A stretch of DNA of 64,000 bases, taken from positions 1,074,209 to 1,138,208 of the forward strand of contig VYZI01000146.1 in NCBI GenBank assembly GCA_013397695.1. The letters run 5' to 3'. This document shows, in pieces, positions 50,001-58,180 of the stretch. The position numbers and the translations under genes were made by a program. Position 1 is the stretch's first letter. Every line of letters starts with the position of its first letter. Below the pieces are notes generated by a model. That model saw only the letters and a list, made by a program, of their open reading frames with translations, was not told the DNA's origin and did no database searches. The DNA comes from Centropus unirufus (Eukaryota > Chordata > Aves > Cuculiformes > Centropidae).

Positions 50001-51450
50001 ACGAGGATGATAAACAGCACTGTCAGTATTCTGGATAAATCCCCTTAAACCTATTAGCCAAGTCATCTCTGCTGGCAACAACTCCAGTAACATTCCAGTT
50101 GACAATAAACATTCCACCATGCTGAGCAATGGAAAATACAATAGTTTGGCTGAATCCCTTCTGAGTGCAGAAAATGGAATTAATCTGAAAAGTAAAATGC
50201 CTCAATGAATAATAACTCACCTGGATATTTTTTCAAGCTTTTAATGAATGTCAGTCTGTTCTAGTTGAGAACAAGAAAGATTATGACCATGCAGAAATAT
50301 GGATGTGTATTTCTGAAGTTTATGAAATCCATAGTTTTTTTTCCCAAGACATTTTAGTGTATGATTAATCACTCAAGGATTTTAATGAGATGAGAGTATG
50401 ACTGTTTGATGTTAGCTAGATCACACAGGGGAGTCTTTGGCTTCTTAGGATTCATGCTGAGAGCAATGAATTTTCTTTTAACGTACTTATCATGCTAGTT
50501 ATTGACTTATTGCTGGGTTATTTTGCAAATAATAATTAAGCATAAGAAGAACATCTTTTGGTCATAGTCATCTTTAATATTTTATTCTACCTATGTAAAG
50601 ACATAAGAAACCTAGACATAGCTGAAAATAAACAGTCAAGAAGTTGAGAACAGTATGTAGCCCATTTGTCCCTTTCTCAGTGGCCTATAGTTTACTGGAA
50701 AACAAAACCCCTCAGATTGGCCTATTCCTGAATTATGGGTAATGTGGCCTCAGTCCTGATTTATTGCCTTAAAATGACCTTATTCAATGATATTTTGAAA
50801 ACAGTGAGGTGTTTGGCTACCTTTATGCAGATAGGTAAGTATAAAGTTTCTTCTTCCATTAGACTTTTTGCACTTTCATCTTCTACCCAAACTGTTGATT
50901 CCTAACCTCACAGATGTTCCTTGGAATTCGCCTGTGTTTGTGTAGTCTTCTGAGAGGCCTGAATAAGGGCATGATTTCAAGATCAAGCATGCCAGGATGC
51001 TTAATTGCCAAAATTTCAGGTTTTTATATGTACTGTGTTTCATTCTAGAATTCAAAATTTTTATTTATTATTTATTTTTTCACATTTTTTTTTCCCTGAA
51101 GCTATTCCTGACCCTCTGTAACTATGTATTAACCCCAAAAGAGCCCTGGCTCTCAGGCTGAGAAACCCTCCTTCGCACAGATAAGCTGTGTTGAGTGGGA
51201 TGAATGCAGCATCTGAGGAATTTGTTTCTTGTCCATCAGTGAGTGAATTCTAGGCATGGTAACAATCATTTTTCTTCCTTTGTCACTGCCAGCCATCAAG
51301 CCTCAGCTGCCTCTCAGGAGGCCTACTCACAGCCCAGGAGACTATTTCTCCAAGAAATCAGAGGAACACCCAGTGAAATATAAGTTGCTTGACCAGAGGG
51401 GAAGGATGAAGAAAATCCAACACATTTCCCAGAGCTGGAATAGGAAATAG
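4906..51450 (+). CDS. PDE1C: PDE1C, 3' part of gene (nine spliced exons, long isoform)
   Basis: Calcium/calmodulin-dependent phosphodiesterase 1C hydrolyses cAMP and cGMP and is a cytosolic enzyme. The exon join is 4906-5007, 6169-6289, 8761-8842, 13876-13996, 15191-15366, 20653-20952, 24313-24387, 45517-45582, 51293-51450. It is open throughout, with GT donors and AG acceptors and matching phases: 1 base completing an Arg codon, then 400 codons including the stop. Numbered from the first complete codon, residues 1 to about 140 are the end of the PDE catalytic domain, 143-200 a Ser-rich linker plus conserved TWTEVV segment, 201-347 a hydrophilic Lys/Glu/Asn-rich tail, and 348-399 a basic C-terminus ending SWNRK. 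PDE1C rather than PDE1A or PDE1B is called from the HHRWTMSLLEEFFRQ, TVLTDMTEKIV, EEKAKKEAEE and NWNRK-like segments as I remember the human protein. The 5' exons lie left of the window. Confidence 0.95.
5008..6168 (+). other. PDE1C: PDE1C intron, no gene seen
   Basis: A phase 2 intron of 1.16 kb with donor GTGAGT and acceptor TTTGGGTTTTCAG. Near its 3' end (about 6021-6052) is an AT-rich self-complementary stretch built from AATATT/ATTAAT. No repeat family or other gene was recognised. Confidence 0.9.
6169..6289 (+). CDS. PDE1C: PDE1C exon b: metal-ligand motif HTADISHPAK
   Basis: The exon encodes 40 complete residues from IDKPKALSL to LLEEFFRQ. It carries LLHTADISHPAK, in which the Asp (residue 49 in my numbering) corresponds to the invariant Asp that coordinates the catalytic zinc in class I phosphodiesterases. 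AWDLHHRWTM is the PDE1C-like form of the following helix. The acceptor is GTTTTCAG at 6161-6168. The donor is GTAAAG at 6290, weaker than its neighbours but preceded by CAG. Phase 2 in (GG|A completes Gly), phase 0 out. Confidence 0.96.
6290..8760 (+). other. PDE1C: PDE1C intron with one CR1 insertion
   Basis: A phase 0 intron of 2.47 kb. Apart from the CR1 copy at about 7770-8285 and an A-rich CCAAAAACAAATC-type tract at about 8591-8635, nothing was recognised. The acceptor has a strong T-run (GTTTTTTCAG). Confidence 0.9.
7770..8285 (+). mobile_element. CR1 LINE, 3' fragment, broken
   Basis: Sense-strand CR1 sequence covers the end of the reverse-transcriptase ORF and the 3' UTR. It reads from GTGGCCAGCAGGGCCAGG through the GAGAAGAGGAGGCTGAGG and AACTGCCTGAAAGGAGGC blocks to a tail near CTGGAAATTCTATGATC. 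The frame gives peptides such as YKKDIEVLEH but is broken by a stop (CATTTAGTTC region, 7863-7872) and a one-base loss near 7986-7992, so it is not functional. The 5' end is truncated, as usual for CR1. The long open frame on the other strand here is only its antisense. Confidence 0.93.
8761..8842 (+). CDS. PDE1C: PDE1C exon c: substrate-selecting Gln (AQSQI)
   Basis: The exon encodes 27 complete residues, beginning GDKEAELGLPFSPLCDRKST and ending MVAQSQI, plus the first base of a Gly codon. The Gln of SQIGF (residue 100) aligns with the invariant purine-binding glutamine of class I PDEs. LGLPFSPLCDRKST is a signature of the family. The acceptor is GTTTTTTCAG ending at 8760; the donor is GTATGT at 8843. 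Phase 0 in, phase 1 out. Confidence 0.96.
8843..13875 (+). other. PDE1C: PDE1C intron, no gene seen
   Basis: A phase 1 intron of 5.03 kb. It contains a short TTTA-rich microsatellite at about 10610-10640 and AT-rich unique sequence. Open frames on either strand (for example 11956-12378 minus) show no recognisable domain and no splice context. The acceptor at 13871-13875 is CTCAG, following TTCTG. Confidence 0.88.
13876..13996 (+). CDS. PDE1C: PDE1C exon d: end of catalytic domain, FIDFIVEPTF
   Basis: The exon encodes 39 complete residues from FIDFIVEPTFTVLTDMTEK to GFRRS. The Phe right after the split Gly (residue 103) corresponds to the hydrophobic-clamp Phe that stacks on the nucleotide base in class I PDEs. 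TVLTDMTEKIV is PDE1C-like. The exon ends in FRRSS with the last Ser codon split by the intron; RRxS is a basophilic-kinase consensus, so regulation by phosphorylation is possible but unproven. The donor is GTGAGT at 13997. Phase 1 in, phase 2 out. Confidence 0.96.
13997..15190 (+). other. PDE1C: PDE1C intron, no gene seen
   Basis: A phase 2 intron of 1.19 kb with donor GTGAGT and acceptor GGGTCCCAG. No repeat or additional gene was recognised. Confidence 0.9.
15191..15366 (+). CDS. PDE1C: PDE1C exon e: Ser-rich linker and TWTEVV segment
   Basis: The exon encodes 58 complete residues, from LNSISPSEVKRSSVK to KWKAQATK. The first part (LNSISPSEVKRSSVKSTGSE) is Ser/Lys-rich and probably flexible. 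The second part, DFKCFKTTWTEVVQQNREKW, is the last conserved helix region that follows the PDE1 catalytic core. The donor GTAACA at 15367 is a poor consensus; reading through it gives a stop after a few codons. Phase 2 in (AG|T gives Ser), phase 1 out. Confidence 0.95.
15775..16125 (+). mobile_element. Ancient CR1 LINE relic, sense, split by an A-rich tract
   Basis: Two blocks resemble diverged CR1 ORF2. The first, at about 15795-15880, has GATAATGAATTGGAAACTATG followed by CTGGGAGGGACTGCAAATA, as in CR1 copies where the LDDELESM-type peptide precedes LGGTA. The second, at about 16040-16110, has CAGTTCTGGCCACTGCAGTTC followed by GACCAGCTTCAGGCAGCAC. Between them lies an A-rich tract (15918-15966). 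Many stops and indels show old age. Family assignment is from memory of CR1 consensus sequences. Confidence 0.6.
15918..15966. repeat. A-rich tract (A)n interrupted by C
   Basis: A run of adenines broken by single C or T bases. Similar tracts sit in other introns at 548-575, 8591-8635, 18722-18758, 37437-37478 and 60209-60232. They may be simple repeats or degenerate retroposon tails. Confidence 0.8.
16825..17345 (-). mobile_element. CR1 LINE, 3' fragment, minus strand
   Basis: This is a better-preserved CR1 copy in antisense orientation, from the terminal CAGAATCACAGAG motif (16826-16838) to a 5' truncation near 17345. On the minus strand an open frame at 16977-17342 still encodes 121 residues of the ORF2 C-terminus, including HLEYCFHFWTP, YKKDTEVLERVQRRAMKLM and EKRRLRGDLIPAYNCLKGG. 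A 13-bp unit is duplicated within it (16994-17019). It is truncated and not autonomous. Confidence 0.95.
20653..20952 (+). CDS. PDE1C: PDE1C exon f: Lys/Glu-rich hydrophilic tail
   Basis: The exon encodes 99 complete residues starting (E)EKAKKEAEENAQQ and ending GEEKQNIQN. I place the acceptor at 20651-20652 (GGATGCAG) because G|AA then restores the E-EKAKKEAEE reading known from mammalian PDE1C and keeps phase 1; the AG at 20644-20645 (TTTGCTGAG) would shift the frame. The segment is low complexity (Lys, Glu, Asp, Asn, Thr), very likely disordered, and has coiled-coil-like KKEAEE at its start and a conserved HVNGTR in the middle. By my recollection it is somewhat longer than the human exon. 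The donor is GTGAGT at 20953; without splicing the frame ends 12 codons later. The 159-residue frame on the minus strand is an antisense shadow. Confidence 0.92.
20953..24312 (+). other. PDE1C: PDE1C intron, no gene seen
   Basis: A phase 1 intron of 3.36 kb with donor GTGAGT and acceptor TGCTTCTTTCTAG. T-rich low-complexity patches lie at about 21441-21500. No gene or repeat family was recognised. Confidence 0.88.
24313..24387 (+). CDS. PDE1C: PDE1C exon g: ELKEDN to ESKKID, common to both C-termini
   Basis: The exon encodes 24 complete residues (ELKEDNKLEKKDQSCGGDES then KKID) between a Gly codon split at entry and a codon begun with G at exit. Acceptor CTTTCTAG ends at 24312; donor GTAAGT is at 24388. 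The same phase 1 donor can feed the exon at 45517 (giving KKID-G-PARHS) or the short terminal exon at 37026 (giving KKID-D-TEE). Human PDE1C has a similar DSKKTD at this fork, as I remember it. Confidence 0.92.
24739..24795 (+). CDS. PDE1C: Candidate PDE1C cassette exon (57 nt, in frame)
   Basis: A pyrimidine-rich acceptor (CTGCCCTCTGTCTAG) at 24724-24738 is followed by 57 bases and then GTGTCC, a weak donor. Entering in phase 1, as the donor at 24388 requires, the segment reads (G)EAAWEMRKRNRATKKPAQ with no stop and exits in phase 1, so it could join to either downstream exon. The peptide is strongly basic, with KRNRATKK resembling a nuclear-localisation-type cluster. I do not recall this exon from mammals. 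Phase compatibility could arise by chance, so this is a candidate only. Confidence 0.35.
35465..35545 (+). mobile_element. MIR (CORE-SINE) relic, sense
   Basis: AAAATGTGGATAACGATACATCTCAC is close in order to the MIR segment AAAATGGGGATAATAATACCTACCTCA, and is followed by a GTATTGTTTTGA stretch like GGGTTGTTGTGA. It is short and diverged. The call rests on recollection of the MIR consensus. Confidence 0.5.
35921..35970 (+). repeat. (TTTTTG)n microsatellite
   Basis: TTTTG/TTTTTG units run for about 35 bases, then T10 and A6. It may be a degenerate A-rich tail read on the opposite strand. Confidence 0.85.
37026..37039 (+). CDS. PDE1C: Alternative PDE1C terminal exon (short isoform, ...DTEE stop)
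   Basis: A very strong acceptor (TTTTTCTGTTTTTTTTCCAG, ending at 37025) is followed by ATACAGAAGAGTAA. Joined to the G left by the exon ending at 24387, this reads GAT ACA GAA GAG TAA, so the protein would end KKID-DTEE (329 residues from the first full codon in this window). I recall that the short mammalian PDE1C isoform ends in DSQE after the same exon, which makes this a conserved alternative 3' end rather than chance. The isoform would lack the basic SWNRK-type C-terminus. A poly(A) signal lies about 690 bases further on. Confidence 0.75.
37040..37760 (+). other. PDE1C: Probable 3' UTR of the short PDE1C isoform
   Basis: Sequence after the TAA at 37037-37039 would be the 3' UTR of the short form. 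It contains a T/G-rich section (about 37217-37300) and an A/C-rich tract (37437-37478). The first clear AATAAA seen is at 37732-37737. The end point is inferred. Confidence 0.45.
37732..37737 (+). terminator. PDE1C: Candidate poly(A) signal AATAAA, short isoform
   Basis: An AATAAA hexamer lies 693 bases after the stop of the short isoform, with T/G-rich sequence within the next 50 bases (TTCCCTTGGGGC, ATTTTATTGTC). No transcript evidence is available. Confidence 0.4.
42367..42414. repeat. 12-bp perfect inverted repeat (hairpin-forming)
   Basis: GCACTGCCAGTG at 42367-42378 is perfectly complementary to CACTGGCAGTGC at 42403-42414, with a 24-base AT-rich spacer. Complementarity does not extend well outwards. 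It could be a small hairpin or a relic of short terminal inverted repeats; no function is assigned. Confidence 0.8.
44130..44205 (-). mobile_element. Possible MIR relic, antisense
   Basis: ACAGGGAAATTGAGATAGAGG followed by AAGGACCCAGAGGCAAAT keeps the order of the antisense MIR core (GAGGAAACTGAGGCACAGAGAGG, then an AAGGTCACA-type block). Divergence is high, so this is a weak call. Confidence 0.3.
45517..45582 (+). CDS. PDE1C: PDE1C exon h: GPARHSVDLP to LTLP, long-isoform tail
   Basis: This 66-nt exon encodes 21 complete residues between two split codons: (G)PARHSVDLPGSGSSANHL, then TLP. The acceptor CTTTCTTTTTAAAG ends at 45516; the donor is GTCAGT at 45583. It aligns in length and in the closing LTLP with the human segment ending CRLTLP that I remember. 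The Ser/Gly-rich middle is poorly conserved. Phase 1 in, phase 1 out. Confidence 0.85.
46510..46900 (-). mobile_element. Mariner-like DNA transposon, internally deleted
   Basis: On the minus strand a peptide with FFVKLKKSAMETFQLLTEAY followed by GKD is the N-terminal helix-turn-helix form of mariner-type transposases (KxSAxETxxLLxxAYG). Further along, past an A-rich junction at 46706-46718, come an NYIQNCFECCQHCIQ-like stretch and NSEGNYFEGD before a stop, which look like the C-terminus of the same family. The DDE core between them is missing, so the copy is a non-autonomous, decayed remnant. Boundaries are approximate because terminal repeats were not resolved. Confidence 0.6.
47150..47275 (+). 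mobile_element. MIR (CORE-SINE) relic, sense
   Basis: AAATGACCTTATTCAAAACC, then CAGTTTCCTCATCTG, then GGGAATGATAACACTCC follow the MIR consensus order (TGTGACCTTGGGCAAG, CAGTTTCCTCATCTGTAAAA, GGGGATAATAATACC). CAGTTTCCTCATCTG is an exact match to the core as I remember it. Confidence 0.75.
47700..48045 (+). mobile_element. CR1 LINE fragment, sense, old
   Basis: Recognisable CR1 3' blocks in order: CTGTTTAGGCTGGAGCAGAG, GAGGCTGAAGGAAGACCTTAT, GGAAAGGAGGTTGTAGCAAG, GGTGGGTGCTGGTCCCTCCT, a decayed middle, then GGCTCCCAGGGAGGTGATG and CCTGGAGGTGTTCAAAAA. It is more diverged than the copy at 16825 and lacks intact coding. Confidence 0.9.
49795..49930 (-). mobile_element. MIR (CORE-SINE) relic, antisense
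   Basis: ATTATTCCCATTTTACATG, then TGGAGAAACCGGGACAGATG, then AAGTCACACAGGAAGCCAGAG match the antisense MIR order (CCCATTTTACAGATGAGGAAACTGAGGCACAGAG, then AAGGTCACACAGCTAG). It is the clearest of the MIR relics in the window. Confidence 0.8.
51293..51450 (+). CDS. PDE1C: PDE1C last exon, long isoform C-terminus
   Basis: This exon completes an Ala codon (G|CC) and encodes 51 further residues from IKPQLPLRRPTHSP to ISQSWNRK, then TAG at 51448-51450. KYKLLDQRGRMKKIQHISQS corresponds closely to the conserved end of human PDE1C (KYKMLDQR..MKKIQNIS.NWNRK). The segment is basic and rich in Lys/Arg. High conservation of the last 25 residues against the variable residues just before suggests a binding function, which is inference. 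The acceptor is CACTGCCAG ending at 51292. Confidence 0.95.
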
Positions 51451-51875
51451 CAGAAGAGATAAAGCGGCAACTTCTGGAATGGTGTTCCTGACAGGCAGAT
51501 GGAGGACATTGTGTAACCATGGCACAGGCTGTGCTACATTGTACAGCAGCTGCTTTTCTAGATAAAAGCAAGTGTATGATTTAGCTAAATAATGTGATGG
51601 ACATTTTGTTGGGAATGTTCTCAACAGCCTTATTATTGCAACATAATCACCCTTAGTCCTAAAATGTTAGGCTGCTACCTTAAAAGATTTAACTGTATAC
51701 CCCTATCTCCTGTGAATTAAAGAAGCCAATGCTTTCATAGATTGTTCAGCTCTTTATGGTGTTCTCAATGTGACCTATCTACCACACGTAAGATAATAAA
51801 TCCTATTTCAGACAGTATGAAAAGTTTTTCTTGCCCAGCTGTACTGAGAATAAATGCCCTCCTGTCATAGAGTGC
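51451..51875 (+). other. PDE1C: PDE1C 3' UTR (long isoform), end inferred
   Basis: Untranslated sequence after the stop. Candidate poly(A) signals are ATTAAA at 51716-51721, AATAAA at 51795-51800 and AATAAA at 51849-51854; a further AATAAA at 52517-52522 would give a longer UTR. Which is used cannot be told from sequence alone. Confidence 0.55.
51849..51854 (+). terminator. PDE1C: Candidate poly(A) signal AATAAA, long isoform
   Basis: AATAAA about 400 bases after the PDE1C stop. Another AATAAA at 51795-51800 is an equally good candidate. Confidence 0.4.
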
Positions 51876-54800
51876 TGGATATTCAGGAGGATGAAGGTAG
51901 GAGGGTACAGAGTCCTCTCACTTCAGTCATTGGTGAAAAAAGAAGATATGACAGTGTTAAAATTGTGTTTTGCACAAACTCTGATGAATGTTAAATAACA
52001 CTGATTGTCTTCTGTGGCATAATCTATCTGTTTGATCCCATGTGTTCTTCTGGTGCTTGGTGTCCCATAGGCGTGCAATTCACAGCCATACATGACCCCT
52101 CTGAGAAAGTTTTTCTTGCCTTGAGATTATACATTGTGAGAAGTAGTGGCAAATAACTCCCTGGCCTTTTTCTCTAGGCCTCTGGTGATTTATGTGCCAC
52201 CCCAACTCTCCCTTTTCAAATCACTGAACTCTATCTTGTTTATACTCGCCTCACAACAAAACCTACTCTGCTTTTTATCTTCCTTCTTACTCTCCTCTAT
52301 ATCTGATTTTTTAAAACTTTTACTTGAGAGGAGAAGATGAACACTGCACAAAATACTCAAAATTAAGGTATATCAGAAATCTATAAAATGATGTCATGAT
52401 AATTTTTGTTTCATCTTCCACACCTTTAAGAATAGTTTTTAAAGTTTTACTTTCCTTTTTGAACCTCCTTGAGTGCTAATTGTTAGATTCTGCAGAATTA
52501 TCTATAATAATTCCTAAATAAATAATTTTTAGCCCAAATGTACATATGGAGCTGGGGTGTTGGGGTTGCCTCTCTCTATGTGATACTCTTATATTGTGCT
52601 TACCAACACTAAGTTGGTGCCTTTGCCAATTACATGATGACATAAGCTTCTCCCTTCTCTTCCTCTCCTTCTCATCTTCTTCTCCATCTTCTATCTTTAT
52701 TTCTGTGCTCTGCTTGCTTTCTTTCTTCCACCCACACCTTTTTAAAACTACATCTGGATAAGCACTTTGAATAGCAGAGGAGACAATCTTCCTTTGCTAT
52801 GAATGCTTTTCATCCCACTTTTATTTCCTTTCCACCATTGTTAACCAGTTATTTACTCATCTTAATCTTCTTTCAATCCATGATGGCTCAGTAGCTTTGA
52901 CAGCCTTTGGACTAGGACCTTGTCAAAATGGAAGTAATGCAACCTATTGTTCGCTCCTGGAGGAACTCTCAAAGACTTGTGGGGCAAGGTTTCTCCTGTG
53001 AAAACTGGGGTGACCCCTCTCTAAGCACCCCTGCTACCTAATAATTGATTATATATCTTTTCTAAAAGTTCACTCACTATTAATTTGCATTCTCTTATAC
53101 ACTACTGGTGTGTAACATTGCCCAACATCGACACTGATCCAGTCAGTGCCTGTAGAACTGCTGTGTAACAGTCACATTAAGTCATGGCTGGTTGTTGCAT
53201 GAATAGAGCCAGGGTGTTTCCAGTGTTACGGATGCCCCTGGCTCCCTTAGAGAGGGTCACTGCAGTTCTGGGCACACTGGTTCTGAGGTCTGACGTCTTT
53301 CCATTCTGTTTTCTAGACACCTCTACTGCCTAAATGCTCGGAGGTGATCATGTTTCTGTTATTTTTATCTCTTTTACTCTGTGTTTGATGGTGCAATGAC
53401 CATAAGCATCATCAGAATTTGTGACTCCAGCAACTGGACTAGGTCAGGGCCTAAACCAAGTGCAAAGTAGAATGCAGTCTAAAACCTCCCATTTATGAAA
53501 TATGATTTATCTCTCTAGGAATTCACTGAGAATTGTATTTTTCTTGTAGAATACTATGGAATGTTTTACATGAATATACTGTATGGAAGTGAAAAATTAT
53601 GCCCTCCCTCAAATCTGTTTTCTGCCTGTGTAATTACCTTCCCTTTAGGACTCCTTTGGTTAACGGTTTGCCTAACAGTGTCTTGCGTTACTCTTCTCTG
53701 GACAAGTGGACAGTAGTGGTTCAATCTTACTGGATTACTTACAGAAATTAAAAGGGGAACTTCATTTCTTTTTTTCTTGCATTATTATTTGCCATTTCTT
53801 GGAGTTTTTGCTTTTGTGCCATAGTATGTCACAAGGGTGACATATAAAAAAATACATTTTTGTCTTTAGTCTCCTGTGCACACTCTGTCCTTTGCCATGA
53901 AGAGATAAGTTGCTGTCCAGACTTTACTCCTGTGCAGTCAAGCCACAGGGAAATAAAATAACCTATCCGAGGTGTTATGGGAAGCATATATGGCTCCTAG
54001 AAATTCAATGTAATTCTGACCAGGCTCCTTTTTCTTCTCAATTTTCTCCAGACAAGTTCATACTGTGCCAAGTTTCTGTTTATTAGAGTCACCTCTAGAA
54101 AGAGTCTGTTCACCCAAGTATTTTAGAAGGGGTTTAGTGTTTATTTGAGCTTGAGCTTGGGAAGGTGAAGAATGCTGGTAGATACTAAATGCTCTTAGAA
54201 AGCTACCGCAGGTTTAAGGTCTAAATGAAATTCTACAAAGTTGGGGAGATAGGACGTTTGTGCAGACTGTTCCTAGGTGCTTCCCAAAAATAATTTTTAA
54301 GCATGCTAAATAGTAGGTGGTTCACAAAAATAATTTCTAAGGAAAACTACTTGTGCTTATAGCATCCCACTGGATGTACAGAGCTGTGTCATAGAGTGGA
54401 TGGGCTCACCCTCTCAGTCCAACTCTGACATCTAGTGTACACCAAAGGGAAATTTTGCAAGTATGAAGTTCAAAAATGAAATCTGTGTTATCTGAGGGAG
54501 GTCTGGCTTCACAATGCACTTGACTTTTTTTTAATTGATGATTTTTAATATAACCACTTGCTGCAAACATAGAAATACGTCTGGGTAATCTGTTGCTTTT
54601 GGAATGTCTTATGATCTCAGACTTACGATGACATTTAGAATCATTACGATTTACTCATTGCATCTGTCAACACTTGCAAATTTAGCCCTTCTTTCACTTT
54701 AGTCTGTTTGGCAACTGAGTCTTTGCTCTCATCACTGGGTCACTTTGCTATGGCAAGAGTCTAGTACTCCACTTTTTTGAGAGGGAGTTTTTTATTTTAT

Positions 54801-57800
54801 TTTTTTTAGAAAAGGACTAAAGTTTGAATTAAAAACCTAAAAGTTAAAATACACAGTGAGTGTGACCTAGAGAGACCCTTGATTGTTCTTTCCTTATATT
54901 CTTTGTATTTTTATGTCTACACAAACAGGAACTGTAAAGGAAGATTGGCTTCAACATTCTCCAGGGCAGCGGGCAGTAGCAGCTGCCAGAGCAGAGATGG
55001 AGGAGGAAGGAGAGGAGGAGGGAGAAGCAGTTGTGGCTCAGCATCTTAAGTGGGCCTTTCCAATACTTTAGATTATAAGGTAGACAGTTGGGTTTGTATA
55101 GGAAATTTGGTTCTGGATCAGCCATGTCCCGCTTTTCTGCTTCTAGTTGGCGTTTGTTTTTAGTTGCTGCAAGTGTGAGTCCTTCTGATTGGTTTCTCAC
55201 TATCCTTTTGCATGTACTCTCCTCTTTACCCCAAACTTTTATCCTGATCTCTCAGATGTCACTGGGCATCTCCCTTGGTATGGACCCTGGGCTATTGTCA
55301 CAGAAATGCCAGGGTTGGATGATTCCACTGGGGTTCACTAGTCCAAATAGGGTTCACTGGAGCCGGTTATTTAGGGCTGTGCTCAGTTTGATCTTTAAAA
55401 TCTCCAAGGATGGAGAGTGCACAAACTCTCTGGGGTATTTGTGCCAGTGGTCAGCAGTAAAATCAGGAGGTCTTACTTGTAAGTGGTGTTTCTTGTATTT
55501 CAGTTTGTGCCTACTGCCTCTTTTCCTGCCATTATTTACCACTGGCAAAACCCTGGCTCCCTGTTCTTCTCACCCTCCCTCCATTTATTTATATACATTG
55601 AATATATCGCTTTAAGCTTTTTATTCTCCAGGCTAAACAGAGAATACAGAAAAACAAACCTGGGACAGGTACAATTTCGTATCAGACCCTAAGACCACCT
55701 GGAGGCTAAAACCTACTATGAAGTTTGGAAAAGACTTAACAGCTTGGGAAAAATCCATAGCTCATGGCAATGTGTCTCACAGCTATAAACACACAGTTTG
55801 CATTTTACAGGATCATCACACCAGTAAGAGTAAACACAAATGGTCAATCAAATGTGGGGCTTTATTTCTGGAGCATGCTTTCTAATTTTTCCACGTGTCC
55901 ATCTGTCGGGTTCATGTCCCTTCTGGATTCTTCAGGATGTTGAGTGTGAGGATGGATTAAGCTTCCCTTCACAGCTCCTAGGTCAGACAAACTGACGTGG
56001 GTTCCTCCAACGGGACCAGGACCCAATATCTTGGAGTAGAAGTCAGTTTATAATGTTCACTCTTTCCATTTGTAGAAATACATTTCCAGAACAATGGTAC
56101 ATCTGCTTGCACCACCTCACTCTAAGGGCTTTTGGGGAATATAAGGAGCAGAAAAATATGTGTTTATGAATTTATCTAAATATTATACCACTGAGAAGCC
56201 AAATTTTTTCATGTGTTTCACTGATGTACACTTTTGATTTTTCCTTTTGGATGCAATTTCTGGGTAGTCTCTCTGCATACAAGAGTAGTGTTAGGAGATT
56301 CATACAAAATGTAAACTGAAAAGGAAGGAATGGTATAGGATGCAGGAAGATAATATGTTGTGATATCTAAACACATCTAATTTAAGTGGTCAAAACAATA
56401 TAAAATTATTGATTTATTAATCAGTGAGACAAAATTTCAATCATAAAAAATTTCAGTGTAAGTGTTGCTAAACTCAATGTATACAAATGTTGCTTATATC
56501 TGTGAGTATAGTGTGAGTCAGACATAGCATCATGACTGTTCCTTTGGATTTTTCTGCTCTGGTTTGGCTGGGCAAATCTCCTGACCTATGGACCTCGTGT
56601 TTAGCACTACATTAGTGCCCTAGCACTACATAAATGCCTGTAACATCCCCTTCAGATGGGCAGTGGGCTTTCTGCAATGCTTAGTTGAAAGCTGCTAAAG
56701 TGCAAGACCATGAAATCCCTTTGTTACAATTCTACGGTGAATGGAAACCTCACCCTTAGTTTCTAGTTAGAAGTTGATTGAGAATTCGATCCAAAAATAT
56801 TTGCCATTAACAACCTCTGCAGTCAGTCTTTTATTTGCTGACTGAAGCACTTTTTCCTCCCTACCTCCCTGAAGCCTCCCGTTGTTCTGCCCAGTGCAGA
56901 ATTCTGGAGTGAGATGCAGCTCCAGCTCAATATTTGAATGCAAGCAAGCTACTAAGGCCTTGAAGCAGCCAACGCCTATATGCAGAGATTTTAAGTGAAT
57001 TCAGTCTGAAATATCCCAGTCCTGACAGTGCTACGGAAAGGCTTAGACTGTTTCTGTGCTTTCCCTTTCCTTCTGGTTTTGCTGTAATGGCCATGGGGGA
57101 CCATCAGAGACACTAGATACAAAAACATTGCTGACCTAGAACACACGAATTCCAGCCATTTGCCTAGTAGCAATATGTGGGGTTTTAGCACTATCTGGTC
57201 TTAAAGGGAGAGTTTGGTGCCTAAACAACAATAAATACAAATAAACAACATTCACACCATGGCACAGTCCACACAAAATTCTGCAACACCTTAAGGCTTT
57301 GTTTTGGGAGAGGGAAAGTGTTTATCTGATTTGTAAAAATCCTGTCTTCTTCTCAAATACAGCAACATTTAACATTTTCCCTGAGTGCAATGAGGCAGGT
57401 GAAATCTTTGGAAAACAATTCATTGCACTGCTTCCCAGGAACATTGCAAAACCTCTGGTTTACTTAATTGATCAAGTGAAAAATTACTTTCTCGTCATTC
57501 ACGTTACTCCTGGGTGGAAAAATAGTAAATGCTGAATTACCAGGTTATGAATATACAATATGAAATGAGCTGCAGCAAATGATGTATGTTGCAGCATTTT
57601 TATGGCTGAGCTTCAAGCTGATTTATACAGGGATGGTAAATTGGGCTGCTCTGCCATCAGAGATGTCACTGGGACCATAACTCCTCTTTGGCAAAGAACA
57701 CATACGGCTAGACTTAAAGGGTGCTTTTTTTTTTCCTTTTGTTTTTCATATTAAGCTGTGTCAGCATTCCCCAGGCCGAGAAACAAATCCTCTTCTGAGC

Positions 57801-58180
57801 AATTAAACCAGTCACATGCTATTTGTGCTCCTGCCTTGTGTTCTTAAGGGTCTTGTGTCTAAACAGGTACATTTTCACAGCAAATCCCTTGCATGTGTTC
57901 AGGACTCCGTACTCTCACTTTTGCTGTATTGTGCATTGAAAATATTCACCAGCTTCACTTCACTGGTAAAACTAGACTCAAATGACACGTATTTCTTGTC
58001 ATGTACCTGCTGTGACGTACTTTACTGTGTACTTTACCTGAGTGCTGTTGCATGAACAGGTTATGATTGATTATATTTTAAATATTATCTCATCATGCTG
58101 GTAGGTTAAAAGGATTAAAAACAATACAACGTTCCAGGTATTGAGCATCTCATTAATAACATAGCTGCCCTCTTGTACAA
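51876..58180. other. Intergenic space between PDE1C and PPP1R17
   Basis: No coding exon was recognised. It contains a polypyrimidine stretch at 52645-52745, a purine-rich GGAGGA patch at 54994-55030, an old antisense CR1 copy and otherwise unremarkable sequence. A 175-codon + frame at 55088-55615 overlaps the CR1 copy and shows no domain. Part of it could be extended 3' UTR of either convergent gene. Confidence 0.75.
55345..55640 (-). mobile_element. CR1 LINE fragment, antisense, old
   Basis: Antisense CR1 blocks in order: ATCTCCAAGGATGGAGAGTG, ACAAACTCTCTGGGGTATTT, CTTGTATTTCAGTTTGTGCC, TACTGCCTCTTTTCCTGCCA, TTTATATACATTGA, and TTCTCCAGGCTAAACAG. This subtype differs in sequence from the copies at 7770 and 16825, which suggests an older insertion. 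Edges are approximate. Confidence 0.85.

Larger units (their letters stand above)
45583..51292 (+). other. PDE1C: Last PDE1C intron with transposon remnants
   Basis: A phase 1 intron of 5.7 kb with donor GTCAGT and acceptor TTTGTCACTGCCAG. It contains a mariner-like remnant, two MIR relics and a CR1 fragment, listed separately, and a poly(A) run at 49690-49709. No other gene was recognised. Confidence 0.88.

Noticed and set aside
52640..52745. Ser/Phe/Leu-rich + frame at 52546-52761
   Set aside because: It is produced by a polypyrimidine low-complexity tract, not by a gene.
55088..55615. 175-codon + strand frame between the two genes
   Set aside because: Its second half overlaps the antisense CR1 relic and the peptide has no recognisable family or splice context.
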